Source: Paraflavitalea soli
Lineage (GTDB): Bacteria; Bacteroidota; Bacteroidia; Chitinophagales; Chitinophagaceae
DNA: 64,000 bases
Assembly (NCBI RefSeq): GCF_003555545.1
Contig: NZ_CP032157.1
Coordinates: forward strand, 4,530,546-4,594,545
Reading direction: 5' to 3'
In this document: positions 1-9,555 of the stretch, in pieces
How the letters are laid out: each line of letters starts with the position of its first letter
Numbering within the stretch: the first letter of the stretch is position 1
Program-made: the position numbers and the translations under genes
Notes under the pieces: model-generated
Database searches by the model: none
The model's input: only the letters and a program-made list of their open reading frames with translations
Told to the model about the DNA's origin: nothing

Positions 1-245
1 CAAAATTCGTAACCATTCCTGGCACCACCCACATTGGCAGCGTGGTATAGTGGCTTTATGATGTCTGGATACCTGGCTTCGAATTCTTCGATAATTTTTC
101 TGGTACTATCAGTAGAACAATCTTCTCCAATAATTACTTCAACAGGGAAATTTGTTTTTTGCATGACAACACCTTCCAGGCATTGCCGGATGTACTTCTC
201 GTGGTTGTAAGTAATAATACAAACGGAAACTAATGGTAATCTCAT
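1..245 (-). CDS. Glycosyltransferase family 2, partial (3' end outside window)
   Basis: The reverse strand from 245 to the left edge reads an open frame whose first residues (MRLPLVSVCIITYNHEKYI) form the classic start of a GT-A fold GT2 enzyme, followed by a second strand ending VIIGEDCSTDST, the nucleotide-binding part of the fold. The C-terminal part lies outside the window, so neither the donor nor the acceptor can be inferred. It closely resembles the start of the second GT2 enzyme at 5428-6267, so the two are probably paralogues that add different sugars to the repeat unit of the polysaccharide made by this locus. It is the last visible gene of the minus-strand operon, 33 bp after the acetyltransferase gene. 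Family call is firm; substrate unknown. Confidence 0.85.
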   Translation of the reverse strand, partial: MRLPLVSVCIITYNHEKYIRQCLEGVVMQKTNFPVEVIIGEDCSTDSTRKIIEEFEARYPDIIKPLYHAANVGGARNGYEF

Positions 246-278
246 GGAACGAATTTTTATACATATTTCACGGTTTTA

Positions 279-827
279 TCAAACCTGATCAATTTCATTA
301 CCGGCATTGCTTAAATGCTCCTGATGTTCATACATGCTGCGGGTGAAGGTCATTTTCTCCAGCATCATTTCTTTATTGGTATCGTAGTATTCAGATTCCT
401 TTTTAAAGCCGGCTAATTTACCCAGGACGATAGCGGCTGTATTTTTGGAATTTACATGCACGTAAATCAAATCCAGCATGAGGTCATTGAATCCATAATC
501 AAAGATCATACAGATGGCTTCATAAGCTCTTTTCTTACCCCAATACTCCATCTCTCCAATAAAAACATGCATTTGTGCCTCTTTGTCCTGGATATCGGTC
601 AGGAAAATATTCCCAATGTATTTATTGTCGCCCTGCAGGCAGATGGCAAAACGTTTCTCCTGCTCCCGCTGAAGTACGTCATAGAGCCAGGCGGTTTCCA
701 TTTCGGGCGTAATGTATTTATCGGGCCTTGCGCCTGTAAACCGCCATATCCTGGGATTGTTGCGCCATTGATAGGAGATCAGGGCGTCCTGCACTACCAG
801 GGGCCTGATATAAACTGAAGGGTTCAT
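279..827 (-). CDS. GNAT-family (RimJ/RimL-like) N-acetyltransferase
   Basis: A 182-residue protein with the layout of the GNAT acetyltransferase_3 group: an N-terminal IRPLVVQDA strand, an aromatic-rich middle, a core strand with YIGNIFLTDI and a C-terminal IYVHVNSKNTAAIVLGKLAGF, the usual Asn-x-x-S-x-x-hydrophobic-x-K-x-GF pattern of acetyl-CoA binding and the last helix. It has no signal peptide and should be cytoplasmic. The start overlaps the stop of the gene upstream by 4 bp (824-827), so the two are translationally coupled. In polysaccharide loci such enzymes often N-acetylate an amino sugar made by a neighbouring aminotransferase; the DegT-type gene at 2494-3573 is a possible partner. 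That role is an inference. Confidence 0.8.
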   Translation of the reverse strand: MNPSVYIRPLVVQDALISYQWRNNPRIWRFTGARPDKYITPEMETAWLYDVLQREQEKRFAICLQGDNKYIGNIFLTDIQDKEAQMHVFIGEMEYWGKKRAYEAICMIFDYGFNDLMLDLIYVHVNSKNTAAIVLGKLAGFKKESEYYDTNKEMMLEKMTFTRSMYEHQEHLSNAGNEIDQV

Positions 828-1783
828 GGTAAATGTTTTATCAGCCTCACCATCCTTTCCATATCTCCCAGGTTGTATCGATGATCAATAGGAAGCGGTA
901 ATAAGTGGGCGGTTAATAATTTTTCGATCTCAAATCCAGGATGCTTTCTATCTTTTACATCTGTCCAGAAAGTGGGAATAAAGACATCCTGCTCGGCCAA
1001 TGACTTCCTGTTGGGGAACTTGTTCAGCAGCACAGGATAAACCATTGGCACACATTCATCGCAAGGCTCGGGCGGAAACAGGTGCTGTTCGGTGAAGACT
1101 GTATCCAGGTAGTTGTAATTGGCATATCTTATATCGATGACCTCCTCATAATTGATATGAGAAAGCAGGTACTCACTCAATTTGGACATACCGGCAATCT
1201 CAGGCCCGCAGAGCACTTCGTTTTCAAGAAAGGAAAGGTAGCCTTCCCTGGCATGGCCGTTGAAACGACTAACGAGGTGTGATACGATGTATTGTTCATT
1301 TTTTACAGCTGGCAGATTCGAATGAATATGATTAGGCATGTACAAATAAGAGCCATCCGGTACACCGAAATATTTACGGCAGGAGTTGAAGAACCAGGAC
1401 CTGCCATTCCCTTTCATAAAGAAGGCCTGTGTGCAATCCACGATCAGTTTGTCGCCATATTTCTCCGACAGGGTGCCAATGAATTCCCGTTTCACATCAA
1501 AATAATTGATGTACAGGAAATATTCGTTTGGGCTCAGGTCTGGTAATTCATCAGGTTCCAGTAAATGATTGATCTCGTAAAACAGGTAATTGGTGTTCGA
1601 TGCTTCAAATGAATCCAACAGCCCATTGCAGGTATAAAACGGAATGTATACCAAGGAAGGTTTTGTGAGCTGCAGGATATAATGTAATGAAGAACGGCCG
1701 CTTTTGAACGTATAAGGAGTATTGTGCCAGGAGAATGCTCCTTTGGGCAATTCCAGTCCATAATACCCGCCTATCGGATTCAT
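824..1783 (-). CDS. PLP-dependent transferase-like protein of the polysaccharide locus
   Basis: A 319-residue protein that looks like a shortened, divergent fold-type I PLP enzyme. It opens with GGYYGLELPKG, contains a segment resembling the substrate/PLP domain (GRSSLHYIL, then DCTQAFFMKG, comparable with the D-A-S-H/Q loop of DegT enzymes) and has SCRKYFGVPDGSYLY where aminotransferases carry the internal aldimine lysine. I recognise the general type from Bacteroidota surface polysaccharide clusters, where it sits beside WbqC-like and GNAT genes, but I do not know its reaction. It overlaps both neighbours by 4 bp (ATGA-type), so this three-gene block (WbqC, this protein, GNAT) is tightly coupled and may act as a module. 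Cytoplasmic, no membrane segment. Confidence 0.6.
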   Translation of the reverse strand: MNPIGGYYGLELPKGAFSWHNTPYTFKSGRSSLHYILQLTKPSLVYIPFYTCNGLLDSFEASNTNYLFYEINHLLEPDELPDLSPNEYFLYINYFDVKREFIGTLSEKYGDKLIVDCTQAFFMKGNGRSWFFNSCRKYFGVPDGSYLYMPNHIHSNLPAVKNEQYIVSHLVSRFNGHAREGYLSFLENEVLCGPEIAGMSKLSEYLLSHINYEEVIDIRYANYNYLDTVFTEQHLFPPEPCDECVPMVYPVLLNKFPNRKSLAEQDVFIPTFWTDVKDRKHPGFEIEKLLTAHLLPLPIDHRYNLGDMERMVRLIKHLP

Positions 1784-2493
1784 AGCAGATCGTATTCGTT
1801 CAGCATATCGATAATTTCAGCAGGATGATTAAACATCATCACATCGATGATAGAAAGCCCGGGAAGGAAACTGTTATTATTACACTGATCATATTCCCTT
1901 AAGCGGGGCTTTACGAAATGAAGGTGAATATTACTTTGGGCAAATCGCTGCTTGTCGTACAGTACCATTCCTCCCGGAGGATTATAATAGGCTGAGGCGC
2001 CCAGTTGCCCGCATATTTTCAAGGCCCAATCGCCTGTATCGAATACCCCTGAATAATCCAGGCCCAGTTCAGAAGACACTTCGATATTAAAAGGAATGCC
2101 GATATATGCGCAGACGGCCTGCATACAATGACCATTCAACCGGGTAATATTGGTCTCTTCTATTGACAGGCAATGGCAAAGCAATTGCCGTACAGCATTG
2201 TAATAGGGAGCTTTCTTTCGGTAATATTCAATTTGCCGGAGAATAGTCTTTTTCCAGTCGCCTCCTTCTACAGCTTTGATATGCCTGATGGGCTCCTGGC
2301 TTCTGTGCTTCGACACGGGCACTATTACGTATTGATACCCTTCCCCTTGTTTGAGTATCCTGTTGCGGTTGATCCATCCATGCCGGATGTATTGTACATC
2401 ATCACATAAAATAAAACGGTCAACGGCATTGATAAGCTGGAATTGCCCTATATAAGGAAAGAAGTAGGGCTGCATGATGGCTATCTTCATCAT
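1780..2493 (-). CDS. WbqC family protein
   Basis: The 237-residue product begins MMKIAIMQPYFFPYIGQFQL, followed by DRFILCDDVQYIRHGWINRN, the signature N-terminal block of the WbqC-like family. Members occur in O-antigen and capsule loci and are thought to take part in modifying amino sugars; no reaction has been firmly shown to my knowledge. Length fits the family. The start abuts the stop of the DegT aminotransferase gene directly (2493/2494), and the end overlaps the next gene by 4 bp. The DegT-WbqC-PLP-like-GNAT order suggests synthesis of an N-acylated amino sugar branch residue, which is an inference from context. Confidence 0.88.
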   Translation of the reverse strand: MMKIAIMQPYFFPYIGQFQLINAVDRFILCDDVQYIRHGWINRNRILKQGEGYQYVIVPVSKHRSQEPIRHIKAVEGGDWKKTILRQIEYYRKKAPYYNAVRQLLCHCLSIEETNITRLNGHCMQAVCAYIGIPFNIEVSSELGLDYSGVFDTGDWALKICGQLGASAYYNPPGGMVLYDKQRFAQSNIHLHFVKPRLREYDQCNNNSFLPGLSIIDVMMFNHPAEIIDMLNEYDLL

Positions 2494-3573
2494 TCAATAG
2501 TTCTGTGCCCGGTACAATATTCTTATTACAAAGTTTACCTCCTCCGACGTTAATTTATGGTGCATGGGCAAACACATGACCCGTTTTGAAACGCAAAGGC
2601 TGACGGGACAATCGTATTTGTCAACAAAATTTAAGGTATGCAGGGACGGAAAAAAATACCTCCTGGGATATATCAGGTTGGCATTGAGGTATAGCTCGAT
2701 CTTCCTGATCTGATCTTCTGTGGGAAGCAGGATAGGCAGATAGGCATAATTGTAGGTGGTGTTCTTTTGGATCACCTGGCATTGCTTGTCCAACCGCTCA
2801 AGGTTTTCTATATAATACAAATACAGCTCTTTTCGTTTGGCGAGTATTTCATCGGCATATTTGAGGTTGGCCAGTCCCATGGCGGCATGGAATTCAGAAT
2901 TCTTACCGTTGATGCCAACACAGGCAAAATTCTCAGGGCCATCAAAACCAAAATTCCTCATATAGGCCATTTTCCTGAGCAACTCAGGATCATTTGTAAA
3001 CACAGCACCGCCTTCTACGGTATGGAATATCTTGGTAGCATGAAAGCTGGTGGTGCTGATATCTCCGTATGAATAGACAGAACGTCCGTGGTACCTTGTT
3101 CCAAAACAATGGGAAGCATCATAGATCACCTTGAGGTTGTGTTTTTTGGCAATTTCATCAATGGCCAATATATCGCAGGGATTGCCAAATACATGGGTAG
3201 CCAGTATAGCGGAGGTTTCGGGTGTAATGGCTTCTTCGATCTTTTCCGCATCAATGTTAAGGGTGCCGGGATTGATGTCCACAAATACTGGTTTGCAGTT
3301 TTCCCACATGGCGCTGCTGGTGGTGGCAATAAAGGAGAAGGGGGTGGTAATGATCTGTCCTCTGAGCTCAAGGGCTCTGATGGCCAGTTGCAGCGCAATG
3401 GTGCCATTGGCCACATACAACAGGTGGGGTACTTCGAGGTACACTTTCAGCTTGAGTTCAAGCTCATTGACAAGGGGGCCATTATTGGTAAGCCATTGGC
3501 GCTGCCAGATATCCCTGATATAGGACTCATATTCCTCTACGGGTGGCAAGAATGGTTTGGTAACTGGTATCAT
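2494..3573 (-). CDS. DegT/DnrJ/EryC1/StrS family sugar aminotransferase
   Basis: A 359-residue fold-type I PLP enzyme with the full set of DegT/StrS landmarks. There is an N-terminal IPVTKPFLPPVEEY, the anchor ANGTIALQLAIRAL near residue 55, TTPFSFIATTSSAMW near 76, the PLP-binding YDASHCFGT near 151, and the aldimine lysine at about K181 within TSFHATKIFHTVEGG. These enzymes transfer an amino group from glutamate to a nucleotide-linked keto-sugar, here presumably a precursor of the exopolysaccharide. No 4,6-dehydratase is visible in the window, so the keto-sugar supplier must be elsewhere in the locus or genome. It lies 10 bp downstream of the ABC transporter gene and directly upstream of the WbqC gene. 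Confidence 0.93.
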   Translation of the reverse strand: MIPVTKPFLPPVEEYESYIRDIWQRQWLTNNGPLVNELELKLKVYLEVPHLLYVANGTIALQLAIRALELRGQIITTPFSFIATTSSAMWENCKPVFVDINPGTLNIDAEKIEEAITPETSAILATHVFGNPCDILAIDEIAKKHNLKVIYDASHCFGTRYHGRSVYSYGDISTTSFHATKIFHTVEGGAVFTNDPELLRKMAYMRNFGFDGPENFACVGINGKNSEFHAAMGLANLKYADEILAKRKELYLYYIENLERLDKQCQVIQKNTTYNYAYLPILLPTEDQIRKIELYLNANLIYPRRYFFPSLHTLNFVDKYDCPVSLCVSKRVMCLPMHHKLTSEEVNFVIRILYRAQNY

Positions 3574-3583
3574 GTGGTAAGTG

Positions 3584-5377
3584 TTAAAATGCCTGAAGGG
3601 ACACTAATTTTTTAAACCGGGAAGATTTGAATATCATTTCTTCAAATGTGCCGCAGGCGGAAACTTTACCCTGTTCAATCAGGTAGATGGTATCAGCCTG
3701 TTTGATGGTTGACAAGCGATGGGCGATCAACACCATGGTAAAATTGCCATACAACTTTTCAATGTTCTCCTGGATAATTTTTTCTGTTTCGGAATCGAGT
3801 GCGGAGGTAGCTTCATCGAAGATGAGTATCTCGGTATTCTTAAATAATTCACGGGCTATTGAAATGCGCTGCTTTTGGCCCCCGGATATCAGTATCCCAT
3901 TGTCACCCAGCCTGGACTGCTCTTTACCGGGTTGCGCACGCACAAATTCTTTCAAAGAGGCCATTTCCACTACTTTTTCAAAGCGTTTGATGTTTTCAGG
4001 AGTAGGATCGGCCCAAAAGGTGATATTGTTAAAAATAGTATCATTGAAGATCACAGATTCCTGGGATATATAACCAATCTTGTCCCTGTAGCTGTCCAGT
4101 TCTATGTCCTGCAATGCAACATCGTCTACCAGCAGTTCGCCACGAACAGGCATGATCAAACCTGCGATCATATTAGCGATGGTCGTTTTACCAGCCCCAC
4201 TCTCGCCAACCAGGGCCACTGTATTCTTTTTTGGGATGATAATATTTATACCATCGAGTACGGGGGTATTGTCATAATAAAAGGCCACATCGCGCAGAGT
4301 GATCTGTTTTCTGATGGCCACAAAGGGTGTGGAGCCTTTTACTTCCTGCAGAGACCCCATTTCTTCCAGCATAGAGGCTACAGCATTCATACCACCAATA
4401 TTTTCAATAAACCCCTGCCAATGGTTTTGTACTGTAACCAGGAAGCTCAATGCCCGGTAAAAAAGCAACAAACTCAAAATGATGGTGCTTAAGCTGGCCC
4501 CCATCCAGTTCAACTGCAGCAGGATCACCAAGGTGACCACTATAATGATCATGGGTTCTTTTACACTGGTAGTAATGGCATTCATATTGCCAATTTTCCG
4601 GTTGAGATGCTCAGCATCATTGATCACATATTTCAACTTACCTGCATAGCGACTAAAAGTATTGGTCGATTTGAGGTATTTGAAATACAAAGTGGTTTGG
4701 GACAGAAACCCATTAAAGTCACTTCCCTTCTTCGACAGTTCGACTGAAGCTCTCTTGGTAGCCTTATATATTTTCCGGTAAATGAGGTTGGATAAAGCAG
4801 CGCCAACACCCACCAGGAAGGCAAACTGGTAATTGGCCAGGAAAGCCAGGGCCATATAGGTAGCCAGCATAACAAAGGCCTGGGAAGCATCAAAATAGAA
4901 CTTCATGGTTTGGAACAGCCTTTGCACTTCTACGGTTAAAGTGTTCTGTATTTTACCGGCATCCATTTTTGAGAAGGCGGTATAGGATAATGATTGCAGG
5001 TTGTTGACGAGGCTAAATCGTATTTTTTTGATGAATAGCTGTCTTAGTTTGGCATAATAGCTGAGTTGCGCAAACCGCATCACTCCCTTGAGGGCAAACA
5101 ATATGACAAGGGCTATTAGAATGGTGGTTACGGTAAGGCTTAATCCCAGCCACTCTATAAGGTCAGTAAAATAATGAAGCTGCCCCAGTGACTGTTGTCC
5201 TGCCGTACTGCCGCTATCAGATACGGACTGCAACAAGGGTATGAACATGGCCAGCCCAATGCCATCCAGGCAACTGATCAATACACTTAAACCCAGGAAT
5301 ACCAATAACCTGTTGCCTACCACCTGGTAATAGAAGTTGAAATAGCCCCAAAAGCTATTCTTGTATTTTAGTTTCAC
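3584..5377 (-). CDS. ABC transporter, fused permease/ATPase (MsbA/flippase type)
   Basis: The 597-residue half-transporter has an N-terminal six-helix exporter domain (about residues 20-330) and a C-terminal ATPase. Walker A is GESGAGKTT (391-399), the signature is ISGGQKQR (about 497-504), Walker B is ILIFDEATSALD (about 517-528), and the H-loop lies in IAHRLSTI. It should work as a homodimer in the inner membrane. Its place inside the polysaccharide operon suggests that it flips a lipid-linked oligosaccharide, replacing a Wzx flippase; no Wzx or Wzy is visible in the window. A lipid or peptide exporter role cannot be excluded from sequence alone. Confidence 0.93.
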   Translation of the reverse strand: MKLKYKNSFWGYFNFYYQVVGNRLLVFLGLSVLISCLDGIGLAMFIPLLQSVSDSGSTAGQQSLGQLHYFTDLIEWLGLSLTVTTILIALVILFALKGVMRFAQLSYYAKLRQLFIKKIRFSLVNNLQSLSYTAFSKMDAGKIQNTLTVEVQRLFQTMKFYFDASQAFVMLATYMALAFLANYQFAFLVGVGAALSNLIYRKIYKATKRASVELSKKGSDFNGFLSQTTLYFKYLKSTNTFSRYAGKLKYVINDAEHLNRKIGNMNAITTSVKEPMIIIVVTLVILLQLNWMGASLSTIILSLLLFYRALSFLVTVQNHWQGFIENIGGMNAVASMLEEMGSLQEVKGSTPFVAIRKQITLRDVAFYYDNTPVLDGINIIIPKKNTVALVGESGAGKTTIANMIAGLIMPVRGELLVDDVALQDIELDSYRDKIGYISQESVIFNDTIFNNITFWADPTPENIKRFEKVVEMASLKEFVRAQPGKEQSRLGDNGILISGGQKQRISIARELFKNTEILIFDEATSALDSETEKIIQENIEKLYGNFTMVLIAHRLSTIKQADTIYLIEQGKVSACGTFEEMIFKSSRFKKLVSLQAF

Positions 5378-5427
5378 AGTTTAAATTAAGGTATGATGAA
5401 GGGTGTTAAAGGCTGGTTGATCTACTA

Positions 5428-6267
5428 TCAGAAAGTCAGGTAAAAAAGCATTAGGCGAAAACAATTCATAATCTCTTTCCGTTTCAGGAATATCTTGATG
5501 TAAAGAATTTCCCGCCGTCTTAATTCGCGCCTGATCTCTCTTTTCTGCTCCTTTTTAAAATAAGGAGAACGCTTCATGATCTTGCGGGTATAAATGGCTT
5601 GTTTGTATTTATCCAGCGCGGTTAGCCGGTTGTACAAGCCTCCCTCATGTTTCCGGTAACATCCTCCTACAAAGCCCAGCCGGGCGCCTCCGCCAAATCC
5701 TGAAAGCATGCCTACAATAAATGCATCTGTGCTTTTGATCTTATAGAACTCATCGGGGAAAAAATGCAGGCAGTTCCTGAAAACAAGCGAGAGGGTGGGA
5801 ACGAAAATGTGAAAGAAATCATTTCCCTTATAAAAAACAGTGTTGCCATCAGCAGCCTGCTGCTCCAGCAATATTCCATTCTGGTCAACTGTATTGATGG
5901 GATGGAAACACATAACACAGTCGGGGTTGTTTTCCAGGAAATCTATCTGCTGCTGCAACTTATCCGGATCGGTCCAATAATCATCGCCTTCACAAAGCGC
6001 GATGTATTTACCTGTACAGGCCTTCATGGTCCTGGTAAGGTTGTAGTTCTGCCCATAATTCCTGTCAGAAGGCAGCAACTTAATTTTATGGCTATGTTTT
6101 ACAGCCATTTCTTCACAAACCAACCTGGTGAGATCACCTGAGTGATCTTCTCCGATCACCAGTTGGACAGCAAAGGTTGTTTGCTGCATCATTACCCCCT
6201 CAATAGCCTGTCTGATATACCGTTCATGGCGGTATGTACTCATGCAAATACTAACTATGGGTTGCAT
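5428..6267 (-). CDS. Glycosyltransferase family 2
   Basis: A 279-residue GT-A enzyme. It opens with PIVSICMSTYRHERYI, the first beta strand and nucleotide site, followed by LVIGEDHSGD and the metal-binding region IALCEGDDYWTDPDK, in which the acidic DD pair acts as the DxD equivalent. The C-terminus is basic and lysine/arginine rich, as in peripheral membrane glycosyltransferases. It is closely similar to the partial GT2 at the left edge of the window. It probably adds a sugar to the lipid-linked repeat unit at the cytoplasmic face; donor and linkage are unknown. It sits between the chain-length/kinase gene and the ABC flippase gene. Confidence 0.92.
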   Translation of the reverse strand: MQPIVSICMSTYRHERYIRQAIEGVMMQQTTFAVQLVIGEDHSGDLTRLVCEEMAVKHSHKIKLLPSDRNYGQNYNLTRTMKACTGKYIALCEGDDYWTDPDKLQQQIDFLENNPDCVMCFHPINTVDQNGILLEQQAADGNTVFYKGNDFFHIFVPTLSLVFRNCLHFFPDEFYKIKSTDAFIVGMLSGFGGGARLGFVGGCYRKHEGGLYNRLTALDKYKQAIYTRKIMKRSPYFKKEQKREIRRELRRREILYIKIFLKRKEIMNCFRLMLFYLTF

Positions 6268-6344
6268 TCTACCTGAACATTTGCTTTTTAGGGTTATTGC
6301 TTTTATTATATGATCAGATAAGGTTTAGAGATGTATCTCCTTTG

Positions 6345-8705
6345 TCAGGCAATTTTTAAGTTAGTGCGTACTTTATTTTTCTTTTTCTTCATTTTATCCA
6401 TATCACCGTACCCATAGCCATATCCATGCACGTTGTTGAATCCTTCACCGGGTTTAATGCCATTAATGATCAAGGCAGGGCGCGGCAGTTTTTGGTCTTC
6501 GTACAAGCGGTTCATACGTACCAGCGATGACCGTAAAGAGTATTTGTGGCGTATGACAAAGAAGGATGAATCGGCCCATTTTCCCAGTGACAAAGCATCT
6601 GATACGGCTTCAATGGGAGGCGTATCCATCACAATAAAATCAAAATGCTGCCGGAGGTGATCAAAGAGCAGTTGCATACGGTTGCTCAATATGATCTCAC
6701 CGGGATTGGCGGGCAGCGGTGTGCCGGAGCTAATAAAAAACAGGTTTTCCGATTGCCCCACCGGTTGAATGATAGCCGCCATCTCAGCTTCACCTGCCAG
6801 GTAATTGGCCATACCGGTACTACTGTCAGCTCCTATATGGGCAGCCAGCGTGGGATTTCGAAGATCAAACTCTATCAATACGGTCTTTTTATTGGTAATA
6901 GCGAGGGTATTGGCCAGGTTGAGGCTAATAAAGCTTTTGCCTTCACCGCTGATGCCGGATGTGATCAACAATACTTTATTGGGTGCTCCCTGACTGAGGT
7001 AAGATATATTGGTACGCAAGGTCCTGAATTGCTCGGCCACAGGCGATACATTACCGGATTTCATGACCATCTCTTCATTCATCTTCCCCACATAAGCTAT
7101 TTCGCCGGCAATGGGTAAGGTAGTAGCCTTATAGATCTCAGCAGGTGTTTCAATCCTTTTATTCAGGAGAAACCTGATCATGATCACGGCAGCCGGAACA
7201 AGCAGTCCTGCTAAAAAAGCGGCTGCATAGATCAGGGAGGGTTTGGGGTCCTGCAACCCGTTGACCTTCCAGTCTACAATGCGCGAACCCAATATCCCGG
7301 AGGAGGCAAATTCAATATTTTTATCCTCTTTCTTCTGCAGCAAAAAGACATACAGGGATTGTTTTATATTCAACAAGCGATTCACCTGTATGTAATCTTT
7401 TTCTTTTTCGGGGAGGCTTACAAACCGGCCGGAGGTACTGCGTTCCTGGTTAGAAAGGAAGTTATTGCTGGTAGCCAGCTCCTGCCTCAGGCTGGCAATC
7501 CTGTTGATGATATTCCCTTTTGTATTTTCGAGTTTGGCGTTAATTGGTGGTAACCGCAAGTCGAGCGGAGCTCCTTGCTCCAATATGGTGGTTTTCTGAG
7601 AAACGAGGTCATTGTATTTGGCTACCAGGCTGGCCAGGTCTACATCCTGCAAACCGGGTACATTGATCCTCTCCTCCTTTCCATTAGCGGTATTAATATT
7701 TGTTTCAATGAGCTTCAACAGGCTTTCCTTGTAATCATTGTCACTCTTTTTGGTATCGATCGTAGTAAGGCTGGTCAGCAACTGGTTGGCGGAAGAAGAC
7801 ACATCATTGATCTTATTGCTGGCCTTAAAATTCCTGACATAATTTTCCTGGGTATTCAACTCTTCGTTCACGGTTAGGAGCCGGTTATCCAGGAATTCCA
7901 TTTCAGAACGAAGGGCTTTATTCTTGAAGATATAATTGGCCAGGTCGTATTTATAGATCAATACGTTGACGATCTGTTGGGCACGCTGGGGAATTTCATC
8001 CCGCATGACCACCTGCAACATGCCCATGCCTCCTTTGGGAACTTGTGAAACGGTGAGCCTGCCCAGGTAATTGGCGATAGCATTTTGCCTGTTTAAAAAT
8101 CTTACCTGCCATACCTTGTTTTGCTTAGCTTCCGGTGAATGGTTCAACTGCACCAACAGGGTATCGCCTTCTATGATCAATGGCTGCCCATACCATCCTT
8201 TGGATCTTCTTTTTTCGGCCTGGAGGGTGTAGGACTGGTCCTCCAGCACCAGGCTATAAAAGGGACTTTGTTTTTTGTTGTCCCTCTTCTTTATGGTTAC
8301 CACAAAAGGAAGCTGGTCAAGTGCAACTGGTTTATTTTGTATCCTGCCTTTGGTCGTCACTTCAACATCCAACTTCAAAGAGTCTACTACCTCTCCTATG
8401 AGGGAAGCAGATTGCAGTTTAAATATCTCGCCATTGATATCGGGATAGTTCCTGGCATTAGTGTTGCCGGTAGAAGAAAAAGGAGATCCGCCGAGTATGG
8501 TAGCGGCGTCGTTGGGGGGCTGTACCTGTATGAATGCAGCCACCTGGTATAGCGGCACGGCAAAACGCAGGTATGCGTAAGCCCCACCCACAAAGACAAT
8601 GACAGCCAGGATAAACCAGCAATAATTTTTTACTATTTTGGAAAGAAAGCGCCTTATATCAAAGCTGCTGCTACTTTCATTTCCATCCACGTACGTCTGT
8701 TCCAT
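6345..8705 (-). CDS. Wzc-type polysaccharide co-polymerase / tyrosine autokinase
   Basis: The 786-residue inner-membrane protein combines a Wzz-like chain-length domain with a cytoplasmic BY-kinase. Membrane helices lie at about residues 28-50 and 490-515; the long periplasmic part between them is partly coiled-coil. The kinase has Walker A SGISGEGKS (583-591), Walker A' VLIEFDLRNP (609-618) and Walker B FIVMDTPP (690-697). The C-terminal tail holds a GYGYGYG cluster followed by a lysine-rich stretch; BY-kinases phosphorylate such tyrosine clusters, although this one is short. It is expected to pair with the Wza-like lipoprotein encoded 14 bp upstream and to control polymer length and export. 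Confidence 0.95.
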   Translation of the reverse strand: MEQTYVDGNESSSSFDIRRFLSKIVKNYCWFILAVIVFVGGAYAYLRFAVPLYQVAAFIQVQPPNDAATILGGSPFSSTGNTNARNYPDINGEIFKLQSASLIGEVVDSLKLDVEVTTKGRIQNKPVALDQLPFVVTIKKRDNKKQSPFYSLVLEDQSYTLQAEKRRSKGWYGQPLIIEGDTLLVQLNHSPEAKQNKVWQVRFLNRQNAIANYLGRLTVSQVPKGGMGMLQVVMRDEIPQRAQQIVNVLIYKYDLANYIFKNKALRSEMEFLDNRLLTVNEELNTQENYVRNFKASNKINDVSSSANQLLTSLTTIDTKKSDNDYKESLLKLIETNINTANGKEERINVPGLQDVDLASLVAKYNDLVSQKTTILEQGAPLDLRLPPINAKLENTKGNIINRIASLRQELATSNNFLSNQERSTSGRFVSLPEKEKDYIQVNRLLNIKQSLYVFLLQKKEDKNIEFASSGILGSRIVDWKVNGLQDPKPSLIYAAAFLAGLLVPAAVIMIRFLLNKRIETPAEIYKATTLPIAGEIAYVGKMNEEMVMKSGNVSPVAEQFRTLRTNISYLSQGAPNKVLLITSGISGEGKSFISLNLANTLAITNKKTVLIEFDLRNPTLAAHIGADSSTGMANYLAGEAEMAAIIQPVGQSENLFFISSGTPLPANPGEIILSNRMQLLFDHLRQHFDFIVMDTPPIEAVSDALSLGKWADSSFFVIRHKYSLRSSLVRMNRLYEDQKLPRPALIINGIKPGEGFNNVHGYGYGYGDMDKMKKKKNKVRTNLKIA

Positions 8706-8719
8706 GAATATCTTTTTTG

Positions 8720-9523
8720 CTATTTGGTAAGTGTGAAGCCCAAGGTTACAATGCTCACCACCAGTGTAACGATGGAAGCCACCAGGCCAAAGTCTTCTCT
8801 GAATACAGAACTGCGCCTGGTTTGCACATAGATGACATCATTGGGCTTCATCTGGAAGAGCTGCTGATTGTACAAGAGGCTTTTATTGGTGAGGTCTAAT
8901 TTGGTAACGGATCGTTCTCCATTGTAATCCCGGTACAAATGGATATTGTACTTTTTAGCGCTGTTGGGAAGATCGCCTGCTGCTGCCAATGCTTCAAAGA
9001 CAGTTGTCTTAGCGCCTGTCAGGTTGAAAGTTCCGGGAGCGCGTACTTCGCCCAGCACGGTAATATTGAAAGTATTGAATTTCACATCTACGATCGGCTC
9101 TTTGAGGTAAGGACTTACCAGGGCAGTGAGCCTGGACTTTAATTGCCGGGAGGTCATGCCCTTCACTTCCATTTTACCAATAACTGGTATTTCAATGATG
9201 CCGAGGGGATCAACGGTATAACCCTGTGCAGGGGGCGCAACCGATGATTTGGACCCTCCGCCCGGTGTCATGGTTGCGCTGGTCTGTTTATTGAAGGGCG
9301 TTACAGCATCCTGGTCTTTGGCATTAAATTGAATATCCAGCACATCGCCTTTGTCAATCACTCTTTCTTCTTCTATCACTTTGGGCAGGTGGACGACCGT
9401 TGAGTCGGGCAGGTTATTGAAATAGTTAAGTTTCCGCGAGGGGGTGCAAGCCACCATACTTATTACCAGGGACAAAAACAGGATAAGCTGCAGCGGTATG
9501 GCAGAAGAAAGAGCTCTTTTCAT
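8720..9523 (-). CDS. Wza-type polysaccharide export lipoprotein
   Basis: I place the start at 9523 (MKRALSS), which gives a 267-residue precursor with a hydrophobic signal peptide and a lipobox LVISMVAC; the upstream in-frame methionine adds only a poor leader. The mature part has a poly_export domain (DKGDVLDIQF; YTVDPLGIIEIPVIGKMEVKG) and a SLBB-type domain (FNITVLGEVRAPGTFNL), ending in a hydrophobic helix (LVASIVTLVVSIVTLGFTL). This is the outer-membrane polysaccharide export channel type that pairs with Wzc. It is immediately upstream of the wzc-like gene. Confidence 0.94.
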   Translation of the reverse strand: MKRALSSAIPLQLILFLSLVISMVACTPSRKLNYFNNLPDSTVVHLPKVIEEERVIDKGDVLDIQFNAKDQDAVTPFNKQTSATMTPGGGSKSSVAPPAQGYTVDPLGIIEIPVIGKMEVKGMTSRQLKSRLTALVSPYLKEPIVDVKFNTFNITVLGEVRAPGTFNLTGAKTTVFEALAAAGDLPNSAKKYNIHLYRDYNGERSVTKLDLTNKSLLYNQQLFQMKPNDVIYVQTRRSSVFREDFGLVASIVTLVVSIVTLGFTLTK

Positions 9524-9555
9524 GGGGATCAATTTTATTTGAACAGAATACAATT

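Noticed and set aside
3088-3615. 175-residue plus-strand frame opposite the DegT aminotransferase
   Set aside because: The minus-strand gene carries all family motifs; the plus frame is glycine-rich without domain structure.
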